A DNA stretch of 64,000 bases from Micrococcus cohnii (GTDB lineage Bacteria > Actinomycetota > Actinomycetes > Actinomycetales > Micrococcaceae). The notes under the pieces are model-generated. The model saw nothing but the letters and a program-made list of their open reading frames with translations, ran no database searches and was not told where the DNA came from. The position numbers and the translations under genes are program-made. Location of the stretch: NCBI RefSeq assembly GCF_014205175.1, contig NZ_JACHNA010000001.1, forward strand, positions 1,736,001-1,800,000, read 5' to 3'. Below, piece after piece: positions 8,364 to 17,310 of this stretch; the stretch's first letter is position 1, and the number at the start of each line of letters is the position of its first letter.

Positions 8364-8825
8364 TCAGGAGCGCGGGCGCGGGCTCGTCGAGTGGCCCGTG
8401 AACCACGCGACGAGCACGCCGTCGGCCTCGATGCGCACCTCGATCATGCGGTCACAGCCGAACTCAACGGACTGCCGCGCGCTCGCCGTCAACGTGGCGC
8501 CCAGCGGCGCCGGGGCGATGTACGTGATCTCCGCGCGACGGGTGACCGGCGCGGCGCCGAACGTCGCCACGCAGTACGCCAGGGCGGTGTCCGCGAGGTG
8601 GAAGAGGAAGCCGCCGTGGCAGATCTCGTGCGAGTTCACCATGTCCGCGGTGACCTCGCGGTGCAGGGTCACGGCGCCCTCGGAGACCTCACCGAGGGTG
8701 ACGCCGTGGTCCTTCACGGCCGGGTCGTTGACGTAGATCTCCTCCAGCCGAGCGACGACCGACTTCAGGGACTCGGGCTCGCCGCCGGCCTCGGCCGGGG
8801 TGGTCGGGGCGACGTTCTCGGTCAT
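8364..8825 (-). CDS. paaI: PaaI-family hotdog thioesterase (hydroxyphenylacetyl-CoA thioesterase type)
   Basis: A 153-residue single hotdog-fold acyl-CoA thioesterase. The active-site segment NSHEICHGGFLFHLADTALAY carries the HGG turn and the catalytic acid Asp of the PaaI family, and AEITYIAPAPLGATLTASA is the central strand pair. PaaI releases CoA from stalled ring-hydroxylated or epoxidised phenylacetyl-CoA intermediates. No paa catabolic genes are adjacent, so the true substrate may be different; the symbol is a family label. Start ATG 8825 has AAGGAG upstream. Confidence 0.8.
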   Translation of the reverse strand: MTENVAPTTPAEAGGEPESLKSVVARLEEIYVNDPAVKDHGVTLGEVSEGAVTLHREVTADMVNSHEICHGGFLFHLADTALAYCVATFGAAPVTRRAEITYIAPAPLGATLTASARQSVEFGCDRMIEVRIEADGVLVAWFTGHSTSPRPRS

Positions 8826-9122
8826 GCTGCTCCTTCGAAGCGGTGAGCCTGCAGGGCGCAGGGCGGGTTGCGGTGCGGCGGAGTCCGCGGACGGTGAGCA
8901 CCGCTCCCGACCAGTATGCCGGTGAGCGCGCCGACTCAAGGAGGCGAGGAGACGGGCCGAGGCGCGTGGCCGACGTGGGAAAGCCGTCCCTTCCTGTTCT
9001 CGCCGGTGGAACGAGACGCCCCGCCTCCCCTTTCGCGAGCGACAACGCCTCCTGCCTCCTGCCACCGGCCCAAACACGACAGCGGGCCCGGATCGGGGCG
9101 TTGGGACGTTGCGCTGGAAGCC
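8826..9122. other. Intergenic region, no gene seen
   Basis: 297 nt between the start of the thioesterase gene and the end of the alcohol dehydrogenase gene, both on the minus strand. It should carry the thioesterase promoter. I see no conserved reading frame, repeat or clear hairpin in it. Confidence 0.5.
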
Positions 9123-10154
9123 TCAGTCCTCCAACGCGTAGTCGATCACCACGCGGCCGTCGATCTTGCCGTGCCGCATCTCGTCGAACACCGCGTTGAC
9201 GTCGCCGAGCGGGCGCGTGTGGAACGTCGGCTTGATCTTACCGGCCGCGTAGAACTCGAGCGCCTCGACCATGTCCTGACGGGTACCGACGATCGAGCCG
9301 CGGATGGTCAGGCCCTTGAGGACGATGTCGAAGATCGGGGCCGGGAAGTCTCCCGGCGGCAGGCCGTTGAAGACGATGGTGCCGCCCCGGCGGGTCATCG
9401 CGATCGCCTGGCCGAACGCCTGCGGGTGCACCGCGGTGACGAGCACGCCGTGGGCGCCGCCGATCTTCTCCTGGATCTCCACGGACGGGTCGGCCACGTT
9501 CGCGTTGACGGTGACCTCGGCGCCGTGCTGCTCGGCGAGCTTGAGCTTGTCGTCGGCGACGTCCACCGCCACCACGCGCATGCCCATGGCCACCGCGTAC
9601 TGCACGGCGATGTGCCCGAGGCCGCCGATGCCGGAGATCACGACCCACTGGCCGGGCCGCACCTCGGTCTCCTTCAGGCCCTTGTACACGGTGACGCCGG
9701 CGCAGAGGAGCGGGCCGACCTCCATCGGGTCCGAGCCCTCTGGGATGACGGGCGCGTAGCGGGTGTCCACGAGCATGTACTCGCCGAACGAGCCGTCCGT
9801 GGAGTAGCCGCCGTTGAGCTGCTCCTCACAGAGCGTCTCCCAGCCGGTGCGGCAGTACTGGCATTGCCCGCAGGCGCTCCAGAGCCAGGCGTTGCCGACC
9901 ATGTCTCCGACCTTGACGTTGTCCACGTCCGGGCCGACCTCCTCGACGATGCCGACGCCCTCGTGGCCGGGGATGAACGGCGGGGTCGGCTTCACCGGCC
10001 AGTCGCCCTCCATCGCGTGCAGGTCCGTGTGGCAGACGCCGGAGGCGATGAGCTTCACGAGTGCCTGGTGCTGGCCGGGCGTCGGGCGCTCGACCTCCTT
10101 GACCTCGGTCTCGTTGCCGAACCGGGTGACGACTGCTGCCTTCATGGCGGTCAT
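9123..10154 (-). CDS. adhP: Zinc-dependent alcohol dehydrogenase, AdhP type
   Basis: A 343-residue NAD-dependent medium-chain alcohol dehydrogenase, oxidising ethanol and similar primary alcohols to aldehydes. Catalytic zinc ligands are visible in GVCHTD, PGHEGVG and LLCAGVT. The structural zinc loop has four cysteines (CGQCQYCRTGWETLC). The Rossmann motif is SGIGGLGH, followed by an acidic residue (VVAVDVAD) that favours NAD over NADP. AAGGTGA precedes ATG 10154; ATG 10145 is a weaker alternative. It is the last gene of the aldehyde/alcohol cluster on the minus strand, downstream of the aldehyde dehydrogenase that would take its product. Confidence 0.92.
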   Translation of the reverse strand: MTAMKAAVVTRFGNETEVKEVERPTPGQHQALVKLIASGVCHTDLHAMEGDWPVKPTPPFIPGHEGVGIVEEVGPDVDNVKVGDMVGNAWLWSACGQCQYCRTGWETLCEEQLNGGYSTDGSFGEYMLVDTRYAPVIPEGSDPMEVGPLLCAGVTVYKGLKETEVRPGQWVVISGIGGLGHIAVQYAVAMGMRVVAVDVADDKLKLAEQHGAEVTVNANVADPSVEIQEKIGGAHGVLVTAVHPQAFGQAIAMTRRGGTIVFNGLPPGDFPAPIFDIVLKGLTIRGSIVGTRQDMVEALEFYAAGKIKPTFHTRPLGDVNAVFDEMRHGKIDGRVVIDYALED

Positions 10155-10288
10155 GGGGAATCACCTTTCTTGTGGAGTGTGGTGCTTCTGGGATTGAACG
10201 TGGGGGTGGGGATGGTCTGCAGGGGCCGGGTGCCTCCCGTCGCACCGGCGCCAACGCTCGGGGGTCGCCTGGCGGCCCCGGGGCACGA

Positions 10289-10314
10289 CGACGGCCGCTC
10301 ACCGTCGGCCGTCG
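10289..10314. terminator. Hairpin between aldehyde and alcohol dehydrogenase genes
   Basis: A perfect 9-bp stem CGACGGCCG / CGGCCGTCG with an 8-nt loop, 24 nt downstream of the aldehyde dehydrogenase stop codon on the minus strand. It suggests that the aldehyde dehydrogenase message ends here, or is partly attenuated before adhP, rather than a simple two-gene operon. There is no U tract. Confidence 0.45.
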
Positions 10315-10337
10315 CCGCGCCTGACCGTAGGGTCGGC

Positions 10338-11861
10338 TCAGAAGAAGCCGAGCTTGTTGTCGGAGTAGGAGACCAGCAGGTTCTTGGTCTGCTGATAGTG
10401 CTCGAGCATCATCTTGTGGTTCTCACGGCCGATGCCCGAGGCCTTGTAGCCGCCGAACGCCGCGTGCGCCGGGTAGTTGTGGTAGTTGTTCACCCACACG
10501 CGGCCGGCCTGGATGGCGCGGCCGGCCCGGTAGGCGGTGTTGCCGTTGCGGGACCAGACGCCGGCGCCGAGGCCGTACAGGGTGTCGTTGGCGATCGTCA
10601 TGGCGTCGTCGAAGTCCTTGAACGTGGTCATGGAGACGACCGGCCCGAAGATCTCCTCCTGGAAGATCCTCATCTTGTTGTCACCCCGGAAGATGGTCGG
10701 CTTCACGTAGTAGCCGCCGGCGAGCTCGCCCTCCATCTCGGCCTGGGCACCGCCGGTGAGCACCTCGGCGCCCTCCTGCCTGCCGATGTCCAGGTAGGAC
10801 AGGATCTTCTCTAGCTGGTCGTTGGAGGCCTGGGCGCCCATCATGACCTCGGTGTCCAGCGGGTTGCCGGTCTTGATCTTCTCGGTGCGGGCCACCACGG
10901 TCTCGAGGAACTTGTCCGCGATCGACTCCTGGACCAGCGCGCGGGACGGGCAGGTGCAGACCTCACCCTGGTTGAGCGCGAAGAGGGTGAAGCCCTCCTG
11001 CGCCTTGTCCCAGAAGGCGTCGTCGGAGTCCATGACGTCCTCGAAGAAGATGTTCGGGGACTTGCCGCCGAGCTCGAGGGTCACCGGGATGATGTTCTCG
11101 GAGGCGTACTGCATGATCAGGCGGCCGGTGGTGGTCTCGCCGGTGAAGGCGACCTTGCGGATCCGCGGGTGCTGGGCGAGCGGCTTGCCGGCCTCGAGGC
11201 CGAAGCCGTTGACCACGTTCACCACACCGGCCGGGAGCAGGTCCCCGATCAGCTCCATGAGCACCATGATCGAGGCCGGGGTCTGCTCGGCGGGCTTGAG
11301 GACCACGCAGTTGCCGGCGGCCAGGGCCGGGGCGAGCTTCCAGACGCCCATCAGCAGCGGGAAGTTCCAGGGGATGATTTGGCCGACCACGCCGAGCGGC
11401 TCGTGGAAGTGGTAGGCGGTGGTGTCGTCGTCGAGCTGGGACAGGCCGCCCTCCTGGGCGCGGATGGCGCCGGCGAAGTAGCGGAAGTGGTCGATCGCCA
11501 GCGGCACGTCCGCGTTGAGGGTCTCGCGGATGGCCTTGCCGTTGTCCCACGTCTCGGCGACCGCGAGCGTCTCGAGGTTCTCCTCCATCCGATCCGCGAT
11601 CTTCAGGAGGATGGTGGAGCGCTCGGTGGCGGAGGTCTTGCCCCAGGTCTCGAAGGCGGCCCAGCCAGCGTCGATCGCGGCGTCGATGTCCTCGGCGGTG
11701 CCGCGGGCGACCTCGGTGAACACCTTGCCAGTCACCGGGGCGATGTTCTCGAAGTACTGGCCCTTCTTCGGGGCGACCCACTCGCCGCCGATGTAGTGCT
11801 CGTAGCGGGGCTTGAACTGGACCTTGGCTCCGTCGGTTCCGGGGAATGCGTAGACGGTCAT
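10338..11861 (-). CDS. exaC: NAD-dependent aldehyde dehydrogenase, ExaC/AldA type
   Basis: A 507-residue aldehyde dehydrogenase oxidising acetaldehyde and similar aldehydes to acids. The catalytic Glu lies in [14 protein letters not shown] and the catalytic Cys in [14 protein letters not shown]; the CTCPSRA context is typical of the ExaC/acetaldehyde subgroup. AEQTPASI and [11 protein letters not shown] belong to the NAD-binding fold, and the C-terminus ([20 protein letters not shown]) is conserved in this subgroup. Start at ATG 11861 is preceded by AAGGAG. Genes for a DUF779 protein and a GAF regulator lie just upstream on the same strand, the usual partners of ExaC-type enzymes in actinobacteria. 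Confidence 0.94.
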   Translation of the reverse strand: MTVYAFPGTDGAKVQFKPRYEHYIGGEWVAPKKGQYFENIAPVTGKVFTEVARGTAEDIDAAIDAGWAAFETWGKTSATERSTILLKIADRMEENLETLAVAETWDNGKAIRETLNADVPLAIDHFRYFAGAIRAQEGGLSQLDDDTTAYHFHEPLGVVGQIIPWNFPLLMGVWKLAPALAAGNCVVLKPAEQTPASIMVLMELIGDLLPAGVVNVVNGFGLEAGKPLAQHPRIRKVAFTGETTTGRLIMQYASENIIPVTLELGGKSPNIFFEDVMDSDDAFWDKAQEGFTLFALNQGEVCTCPSRALVQESIADKFLETVVARTEKIKTGNPLDTEVMMGAQASNDQLEKILSYLDIGRQEGAEVLTGGAQAEMEGELAGGYYVKPTIFRGDNKMRIFQEEIFGPVVSMTTFKDFDDAMTIANDTLYGLGAGVWSRNGNTAYRAGRAIQAGRVWVNNYHNYPAHAAFGGYKASGIGRENHKMMLEHYQQTKNLLVSYSDNKLGFF

Positions 11862-11977
11862 GGTGCTGACTCCTTCGTCTGAGGTGGTGACGCCGCGCGG
11901 CGCCGTCGTCCATGACTGTGAAGCTAGTCACTCAGACGTTGCACGAAGGTTGCACCAGGTTCAGGTCCGCCGGCCGC

Positions 11978-13501
11978 TCAGCCGATCTCGCGTTCGAGCC
12001 TCTCCAGTGTGGACACGGCCAGCGCACGCCGGGGCGAGTCGGCCGGCAGCAGCTTCAGCGCAGCACCCCAGAGCTCGACGTCGTCGTGGGCCTCGGGCCG
12101 GGCCAGGTAGGCCCAGAGCTGCTCGGCGTCCGCGTCCTGGGCGACGGCCTCCCGCAGCCCCTCCCCCAGCTCGGCGCGGATCGCCTCGATGCCCGGCGAC
12201 TCCGACCGCGGCAGGACCGGCCCCGCGGCGGCATGCAGTGCGCGGTCCAGGTCCCCGTCGCGCAGGGCGTCGCGGGCACACAGCGCGTCGACGTGCACGT
12301 GGCCGGCGAGCCGATAGGGACGGGACAGCAGCTCCACCGGGGCATCGGCATTCTGCAGGGTCCGGCGCAGCCGGTGTACCTCGGCGCGCAGGGAGATCGC
12401 CCGGGCGGCGCCGTCGGCCGTCGCGGGGCGGCTGCCCTCCGCCACGGCCCGCCGCTTCCCGACGACGGACCCCTCCTCCGGATACAGCTCCGCCTCGAGC
12501 TCGGCGCCGGTCAGGCCCGTGCCGTGCCAGGCCAGCAGCGTGAGGATCTCGGCGTGGCGGCCGGTCAGCTCGACGCCGTCGAGCATCGGCCGCAGGTGGC
12601 CGGTGACGCGCAACAGGCCGGCGGCGGCGTGGCGGTGGGGCGCGGTCGCCGCAGGCGCCGCCGGGCCGTCGGGTGCCGGCGAAGCGGAGGGCGGAGGTGA
12701 GGGAGCCGTCGTCGGGAAGGAGGTGCCGGTGGTGGCGTGCGCGGGGGCGGGCAGGTCACGCCAGGCGCCGTGCACGGCGTCCGCAGTGGACTGGAGCAGG
12801 GGCAGGGCGAGCGGGCTGACGGCGTCGTCGCCGCCGGTGAGGTCGATGACGCCCACGAGCCGGCCGGTGACCGGGTCCGTCAGCGGTGCCGCCGAACAGT
12901 TCCACGGGTGGACGCGGTGGCTGAGGTGCTCGGCGCCGCTGACCTGCATGGCGGAGCCGGTAGCGAGGACGACGCCCGGGGCGGAGGTGCCCATGGACGA
13001 CTCGGACCAGTCGGCGCCGGGGACGAAGCCCATGGCCTCGGCGCGGTTCAGTGCGGTGCGGTCGCCTTCGACCCAGAGGAGGTGTCCGTGCTCGTTGCCG
13101 ATCGCGACGACCAGGCCGGCCTCCGCTGCGGGCTCCACGAGCATGCGCCGGACGATTGGCAGGGCCGCGGCGATGCGCTGCTCACGGCGGGCCTCGGTGA
13201 GGTCGGCGTCGCTGAGGGTGGCGGGGTCGGTCTCACCGAGCAGGCGCGGGGCCGTGAAGCCGCTGAGCGAGCGAAGCCAGGACTCGCGGACCTCGCGGCG
13301 CAGGCCCTGCAGGTCGGCACGCAGGCTCTCGTTGTCAGCGGTGCCGGCGGGTATGACGCGGGGGCTCCGGGGGCCGGTTCTCGAGCCGGTGGCCGGGGAG
13401 CCGCCCCCGGGCGGGACCAGCGGCAGCGCAGCGGTGGAGAGCGACTCGTGTGCCCTCTCCACGACGCGCCGGTAGGCGCCCACAGCGAGGGTCGGCGCCA
13501 T
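11978..13501 (-). CDS. GAF-domain transcriptional regulator of the aldehyde dehydrogenase cluster
   Basis: A 507-residue protein. Residues about 60-260 resemble the AcoR-type sensor region: ESWLRSLSGF, the GAF-like block GLVVAIGNEHGHLLWVEGD, NRAEAMGFVPGADWSESSMGT, and HPWNCSAAPLTDPVTGRLVGVIDL, a set shared with acetoin/alcohol regulators. It lacks the AAA+ sigma-54 domain of AcoR; instead the C-terminal 170 residues contain a winged-helix/SARP-like segment (TGRHAEILTLLAWHGTGLTG, then ISLRAEVHRLRRTL and RPYRLAGHVHVDA). A Pro/Ala-rich linker of about 50 residues joins the halves. Its ATG overlaps the DUF779 stop codon by one base (TGATG), so it is co-translated with it. It likely senses an alcohol or aldehyde and controls the dehydrogenase genes. 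Confidence 0.8.
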   Translation of the reverse strand: MAPTLAVGAYRRVVERAHESLSTAALPLVPPGGGSPATGSRTGPRSPRVIPAGTADNESLRADLQGLRREVRESWLRSLSGFTAPRLLGETDPATLSDADLTEARREQRIAAALPIVRRMLVEPAAEAGLVVAIGNEHGHLLWVEGDRTALNRAEAMGFVPGADWSESSMGTSAPGVVLATGSAMQVSGAEHLSHRVHPWNCSAAPLTDPVTGRLVGVIDLTGGDDAVSPLALPLLQSTADAVHGAWRDLPAPAHATTGTSFPTTAPSPPPSASPAPDGPAAPAATAPHRHAAAGLLRVTGHLRPMLDGVELTGRHAEILTLLAWHGTGLTGAELEAELYPEEGSVVGKRRAVAEGSRPATADGAARAISLRAEVHRLRRTLQNADAPVELLSRPYRLAGHVHVDALCARDALRDGDLDRALHAAAGPVLPRSESPGIEAIRAELGEGLREAVAQDADAEQLWAYLARPEAHDDVELWGAALKLLPADSPRRALAVSTLERLEREIG

Positions 13502-14067
13502 CAGGCCGCGTCCTGTGCGAGCAGGCGGGAGCGGATAAGGAACCGCTTGCCCTCCGGGGCCTCGACCGAGAAGCCGGAGCCGCGGCCGGCCACGGCGTCC
13601 AGGGTGAGGTGGGTGTGCTTCCAGTACTCGAACTGGGTGGCGGACATCCAGAACGCGATCTCGGCGGCGTCGGCGGGGACGGGGTCGGTGCCGTCGGCCG
13701 GGGCGTCGGCGTCCGCGGCGGCGGAGAGGTCGAAGGTGCCCAGCAGGACGTCCGAGCCGCCGGTCTTGAAGTCCCCGGCGGGGTAGCACATGGGCGAGGA
13801 GCCGTCGCAGCAGCCGCCGGACTGGTGGAACATCAGCGGGCCGTGGATCGGGATGAGGCGGCGCAGCAGGGTGAGTGCGGCCGGCGTCATGGCGACGCGG
13901 GAGTCGGCCTCGCCGGAGATCTCGGGGCGGGCGTCGAGCGCGGCGACGACGGCCTCGTCACTCCCCCCTGCGTTTTCGTTCGGGAATCCGTTGCGTTCCC
14001 GGCTGCTTTCGTTCGGGAAACCGTCGTGTCCTGCGACGTTCTCGTGCGTGAGACGGTCGTGTCCCAT
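13501..14067 (-). CDS. DUF779 family protein with repeat-derived N-terminal extension
   Basis: 188 residues. From about residue 58 it matches DUF779, a small family encoded next to ExaC-type aldehyde dehydrogenases: GPLMFHQSGGCCDGSSPMC, a Cys-rich loop that may bind metal, and ATQFEYWKHTHLTLD, GRGSGFSVEAPEGKRF. An Ala/Asp-rich insert of about 20 residues follows DLS. Residues 2-34 are three 11-residue repeats encoded by a 33-nt DNA repeat and are not part of the family. Start ATG 14067 is chosen because AGGAGGTG sits directly upstream, so the repeat appears to be translated. The inner ATG at Met60 (MTPAAL) would give the usual family length but lacks a comparable site. It is the first gene of the cluster. 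Confidence 0.82.
   Translation of the reverse strand: MGHDRLTHENVAGHDGFPNESSRERNGFPNENAGGSDEAVVAALDARPEISGEADSRVAMTPAALTLLRRLIPIHGPLMFHQSGGCCDGSSPMCYPAGDFKTGGSDVLLGTFDLSAAADADAPADGTDPVPADAAEIAFWMSATQFEYWKHTHLTLDAVAGRGSGFSVEAPEGKRFLIRSRLLAQDAA
13966..14064 (-). repeat. 33-nt tandem repeat, three units, inside the DUF779 gene
   Basis: Three units of 33 nt (14064-14032, 14031-13999, 13998-13966) encode GHDRLTHENVA, GHDGFPNESSR and ERNGFPNENAG. The DNA core is ACGGTTTCCCGAACGAAA in unit 2, slightly changed in the others. The period of exactly 11 codons keeps the frame open. The same core occurs in opposite orientation at 14335-14400 outside any gene, so this is a DNA repeat that has been captured by the reading frame, not a protein domain. 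Confidence 0.85.
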
Positions 14068-14334
14068 CGGGCACCTCCTGGCCGGATGGTCGTCTGCGGC
14101 CGCGCGTGCCGACACGCGGCGGGCTGGCCACCCAGCCTAGTAGCGCCTATGACCCGTGTCACGGGGGTGTCTTGGGCGTCCCGAGCATCGCCAGCCCTTG
14201 TCACTGGTGAGACAGGATCCCGACGCAGGAGAGGAGACGGGCTGGTTCCCGGAGCAGTCCCGCCCGTCTCGTTGCAGTCGGGGCCGACCCACGCCTCTGA
14301 CTCCGTCAGCGAGGCGCGAAGGAGGGGCCGGGAC
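14068..14334. promoter_or_regulatory. Upstream region of the alcohol/aldehyde cluster
   Basis: No gene is seen between the DUF779 start and the repeat at 14335. A small palindrome, CCCGTG-T-CACGGG (14153-14165), overlapping TGACCCGTGTCA, lies about 90 nt upstream of the DUF779 start codon and could be the binding site of the GAF regulator. Promoter boxes could not be assigned with confidence. Confidence 0.35.
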
Positions 14335-14400
14335 TGGAACCCGACGTTCTCCCGAACGCAAGCGGCCGGGGACGCGACGGTTTCCCGAACGAAAACGCCT
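14335..14400 (+). repeat. 33-nt repeat, two units, inverted relative to the copy in the DUF779 gene
   Basis: Two 33-nt units (14335-14367 and 14368-14400) with cores ACGTTCTCCCGAACGCAA and ACGGTTTCCCGAACGAAA. They lie just past the stop codon of the membrane-protein gene at 14412. With the three units at 13966-14064 they form an inverted pair about 270 nt apart that encloses the cluster's promoter region. Confidence 0.8.
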
Positions 14401-14411
14401 GGGCCGTCCCG

Positions 14412-15503
14412 TCAGGCCCCGGACTGCGCGGTGCCCTCGTCCTCGACGGTGCGGCGCCGCTGCCGCTCGCGCTGACCGTGCGTCAGCGACCGCAGGTCCG
14501 TCTGCTGGTCGAAGTTCGAGCCGAGGGCGCCGGCCACCACCCCCATCGCGGCGCTGAGCCAGGCGATATCGAGATACGAGGAGAACGTGGGATCACCACG
14601 GATCACGGTGGCCATGTAGTCCGGGTCGATCACGATCAGCCCGCCGAGCAGGATGAGCACCACGAGCATCACGTAGAGCCAGAGCACGCACAACGCGATC
14701 GTGAGCACGGTCGAGAGGTTGTACAGCAGGACGACGCGGGCCTTCCCGACGCCGCCGCGGCCCGGTTCATCCCACAGCCGGTTGCTCGCGACGAGCCACC
14801 ACACCATCACCGTCATGGCCAGGACGCCGATGCTGATCAGGCGCACGGTCGTCAGATAGTCGGACATCGCCCAGATCGAGCTGTAGAAGATGCCGAAGGC
14901 GCCCGTGGCCGAGGCGGCGGCCAGCGCCGAGGAGAGCTGCGGTGCGGTCCGGCGCGGCTCGTTGCCGGCCACCATCCCGACGACCATGCGCAGGCCGCCC
15001 GAGCTGGCCTCCGAGTGCAGCGCGAGCTGGCCGGTGTCCGCGTCCGCCACCTGCCACTGCGCCCAGGTGATGCCCTGCTGGCTGTGCCCCGTCGCTGCGG
15101 ACTCGGGCGCCATGCGCACCGCACACGCGACCAGCACGTCGACCAGACGGGCGCCCACCCGGGCGACACCGAGGCTCGGCAGGGACACGACGGCCACCTG
15201 CTGGTCGGGGTGCACGTCGGCGATGAGCGGCCGCCCCTCGGTCAGCCGGGGCATCTCCGTGAGCAGCAGGAGCACATCCGCCCGCGCGTACTCGTCGTCG
15301 AAGCGGACCGCGTCGGCGGGGTCGAGCGCGTCATCGGAACGCAGCCGCAGCATCGCGGTGCGCAGCTCAAGGGTCACTGGCACCGAGAACGCGGCGTCCA
15401 GGGCGCGCTGCAACCGTTCGCGGATCCGCCCCGCTCGCCTCTCGGGCAGGCCGGGGTCTGCGGCGACGACCACGCGCAGTCGGCTGCCAAGCACATGCGC
15501 CAT
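14412..15503 (-). CDS. Unknown membrane protein, paralogue of 49579-50697
   Basis: 363 residues of unknown function. Residues 1-180 are a soluble domain with two blocks, RADVLLLLTEMPRLTEGRP and VAVVSLPSLGVARVGARLV; the remainder holds about five membrane helices (ATGAFGIFYSSIWAM; ISIGVLAMTVMVWWLVAS; LLYNLSTVLTIALCVLWLYV and the next helix; AWLSAAMGVVAGALGS), ending in a charged tail. The same architecture and many identical positions recur in the protein at 49579-50697. The start codon lies 3 nt after the stop of the ThDP enzyme gene, so translation is coupled. The N-terminal part could be a nucleotide- or ligand-binding domain, but no motif proves it. Confidence 0.75.
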   Translation of the reverse strand: MAHVLGSRLRVVVAADPGLPERRAGRIRERLQRALDAAFSVPVTLELRTAMLRLRSDDALDPADAVRFDDEYARADVLLLLTEMPRLTEGRPLIADVHPDQQVAVVSLPSLGVARVGARLVDVLVACAVRMAPESAATGHSQQGITWAQWQVADADTGQLALHSEASSGGLRMVVGMVAGNEPRRTAPQLSSALAAASATGAFGIFYSSIWAMSDYLTTVRLISIGVLAMTVMVWWLVASNRLWDEPGRGGVGKARVVLLYNLSTVLTIALCVLWLYVMLVVLILLGGLIVIDPDYMATVIRGDPTFSSYLDIAWLSAAMGVVAGALGSNFDQQTDLRSLTHGQRERQRRRTVEDEGTAQSGA

Positions 15504-15506
15504 ACC

Positions 15507-17162
15507 TCAGTACGCCTTGACCCGCTGCTCGACGATCAGGTGGATCAGCGCGAAGGTCCGCTCCTGCTGAATCGCCTGCAGGGCTGCCTCGACGGCGGCC
15601 GGCACGTCGGCGTCCCGCTCCACACGCACGCCGAACCCGCCGAACGCCTGCGCCATGGCGGCGAAGTCCGGGTTCTTCAGCTGGGTTCCGGAGATCCGCT
15701 CGGGGTACTGCCGCTCCTGGTGGGTGCGGATCGTGCCGTACTCCTGGTTGTCCATCACCACCACCAGCGGAGTCGCCCCGTACTGCGCGGCCGTCGCGAA
15801 CTCCTGACCGTTCATGAGGAACTCGCCGTCGCCGGCGAACGTCACCACGGCGCGGCCCGGGAAGTTCAGGGAGGCGGCGATCGCGCCCGGCACGGAGTAG
15901 CCCATGGAGCCGTTGCGGGCGGAGATCATCGCCCGGTAGCCCTCGGTCGGGAAATACCGGTGCGCCCAGTTGGTGTGCTCGCCCGCGCCCAGCGAGATCA
16001 TGGCGTCCTGCGGCAGCCGCGGCACCAGGTTCGCGACGAGGGTGGCCATCCGCGCCTGACCCTCGGACGGCTCGGCCGACGGCAACGCGGCGAAGTCCTC
16101 CTGCTCGGCACGCTTGCGGGCGGTCCAGTCCGCCCATTGCTCCTTCACGGCCAGCTCCATGCGGACCAGATCGCGCACGAACACGTCAGGTTTGGCCACG
16201 ATCTGGTGTGACACCGGGCCGGAGCGGCCGCGCAGCGCCGGGTCGATCGTCACGAGGAAGTTCTTCTTGTCCCAGTTCTGCCGGATGGTGAAGCCGTCGG
16301 TCACGACGTCGCCGGGCACGGTGCCGACGAAGACGATCAGGTCGGTCTCCTCGAGCAGCGCCTGAGTGGCGTCCGGGCGGCCGTAGCCGATCGGACCCAC
16401 GTAGGACGGCGAGGAGAACGGCACGGTGCCCTCGGTGCGCCATTCGGCGGCGGCGGGGATCTTGTGCTCCTCGAGCCAGCGGGTCAGGGTCTGGGCGCCT
16501 TCGTCGGTCCAGTCGTTGCCGCCGGTGATGAACAGCGGCTTCTCGGACTGCTTGAGCGCGGAGTGCAGCGCCTTCCAGTCCTCGACCGTCATGCCGCCGT
16601 GGGCGACGGGGATCTGCGGGTGCACCTCGTGCGGGACCAGCTCGCGGATGATGTCCTCGGGCAGGCCGACGACCACCGGGCCGGGGCGTCCCGAGGCGGC
16701 CGCGAACATGGCCTCGGCCACGATCTCGGACGCCCGCTCGGCGTGGTCCAGCACCATGACGCGCTTGGCTCCCGTGCCGAACCACGCGTGCGGATCGAAC
16801 TCCTGGAACGCCTCACGGTCACGATGCTCGAAGGGGATCAAGCCGACGAAGAGGACCATCGCGGTCGAGTCCTGCCACGCGGTGTGCAGACCGACGTGCG
16901 CGTTGGCGGCGCCGGGACCACGGGTGACCATGGCCACACCCGGCACGGTGTTCATCTTGCCGTCCGCTTCGGCCATGTACGTCGCACCGCCCTCATGCCG
17001 GCACACGACGTTCTCGATGCCGGAGTCGTGGAGCCCGTCGAGCACGTCGAGATAGGACTCTCCGGGGACCGAGTACAGACGTTCCACCCCGTGGGCCTCG
17101 AGTGTCTTGACGATCAGATGACCGGCGGAAATCCGGTCGGTCGACGAAGTGCTGGTGCTCAT
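15507..17162 (-). CDS. Thiamine-diphosphate-dependent enzyme, acetolactate synthase-like
   Basis: 551 residues with the three domains of the acetohydroxyacid synthase/pyruvate oxidase superfamily. The catalytic Glu35 is in YSVPGESYLDVLDG, RHEGGATYMAEADGK and TRGPGAANAHVGLHTA are the pyrimidine-domain motifs, and the ThDP/Mg motif is GDGEFLMNGQEFATAAQYG ending in DNQEYG. AGGAG precedes ATG 17162. No small regulatory subunit (ilvN) or other ilv gene is near, and the only coupled gene encodes an unknown membrane protein, so a dedicated biosynthetic role is doubtful. It may be a catabolic acetolactate synthase, a pyruvate oxidase or another decarboxylase; the substrate is not decidable here. Confidence 0.87.
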   Translation of the reverse strand: MSTSTSSTDRISAGHLIVKTLEAHGVERLYSVPGESYLDVLDGLHDSGIENVVCRHEGGATYMAEADGKMNTVPGVAMVTRGPGAANAHVGLHTAWQDSTAMVLFVGLIPFEHRDREAFQEFDPHAWFGTGAKRVMVLDHAERASEIVAEAMFAAASGRPGPVVVGLPEDIIRELVPHEVHPQIPVAHGGMTVEDWKALHSALKQSEKPLFITGGNDWTDEGAQTLTRWLEEHKIPAAAEWRTEGTVPFSSPSYVGPIGYGRPDATQALLEETDLIVFVGTVPGDVVTDGFTIRQNWDKKNFLVTIDPALRGRSGPVSHQIVAKPDVFVRDLVRMELAVKEQWADWTARKRAEQEDFAALPSAEPSEGQARMATLVANLVPRLPQDAMISLGAGEHTNWAHRYFPTEGYRAMISARNGSMGYSVPGAIAASLNFPGRAVVTFAGDGEFLMNGQEFATAAQYGATPLVVVMDNQEYGTIRTHQERQYPERISGTQLKNPDFAAMAQAFGGFGVRVERDADVPAAVEAALQAIQQERTFALIHLIVEQRVKAY

Positions 17163-17310
17163 GTGTGCTCCTGTGCGTCGTGTGCGCGGGTCCGAGCTCC
17201 GGTGCTCGGCTCGACGGCACCGGTTGTGGCTTGGCAGACAGCGTATCCGAGCGCCGCCCGGCGTCGGCCATGTCTGCGCCGCGTCAGGGCGCGGCTCGTA
17301 GAGTGGACTC

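Noticed and set aside
13966-14400. 33-nt repeats as a CRISPR array
   Set aside because: Units are contiguous with no spacers, occur in both orientations, and no cas genes are present.
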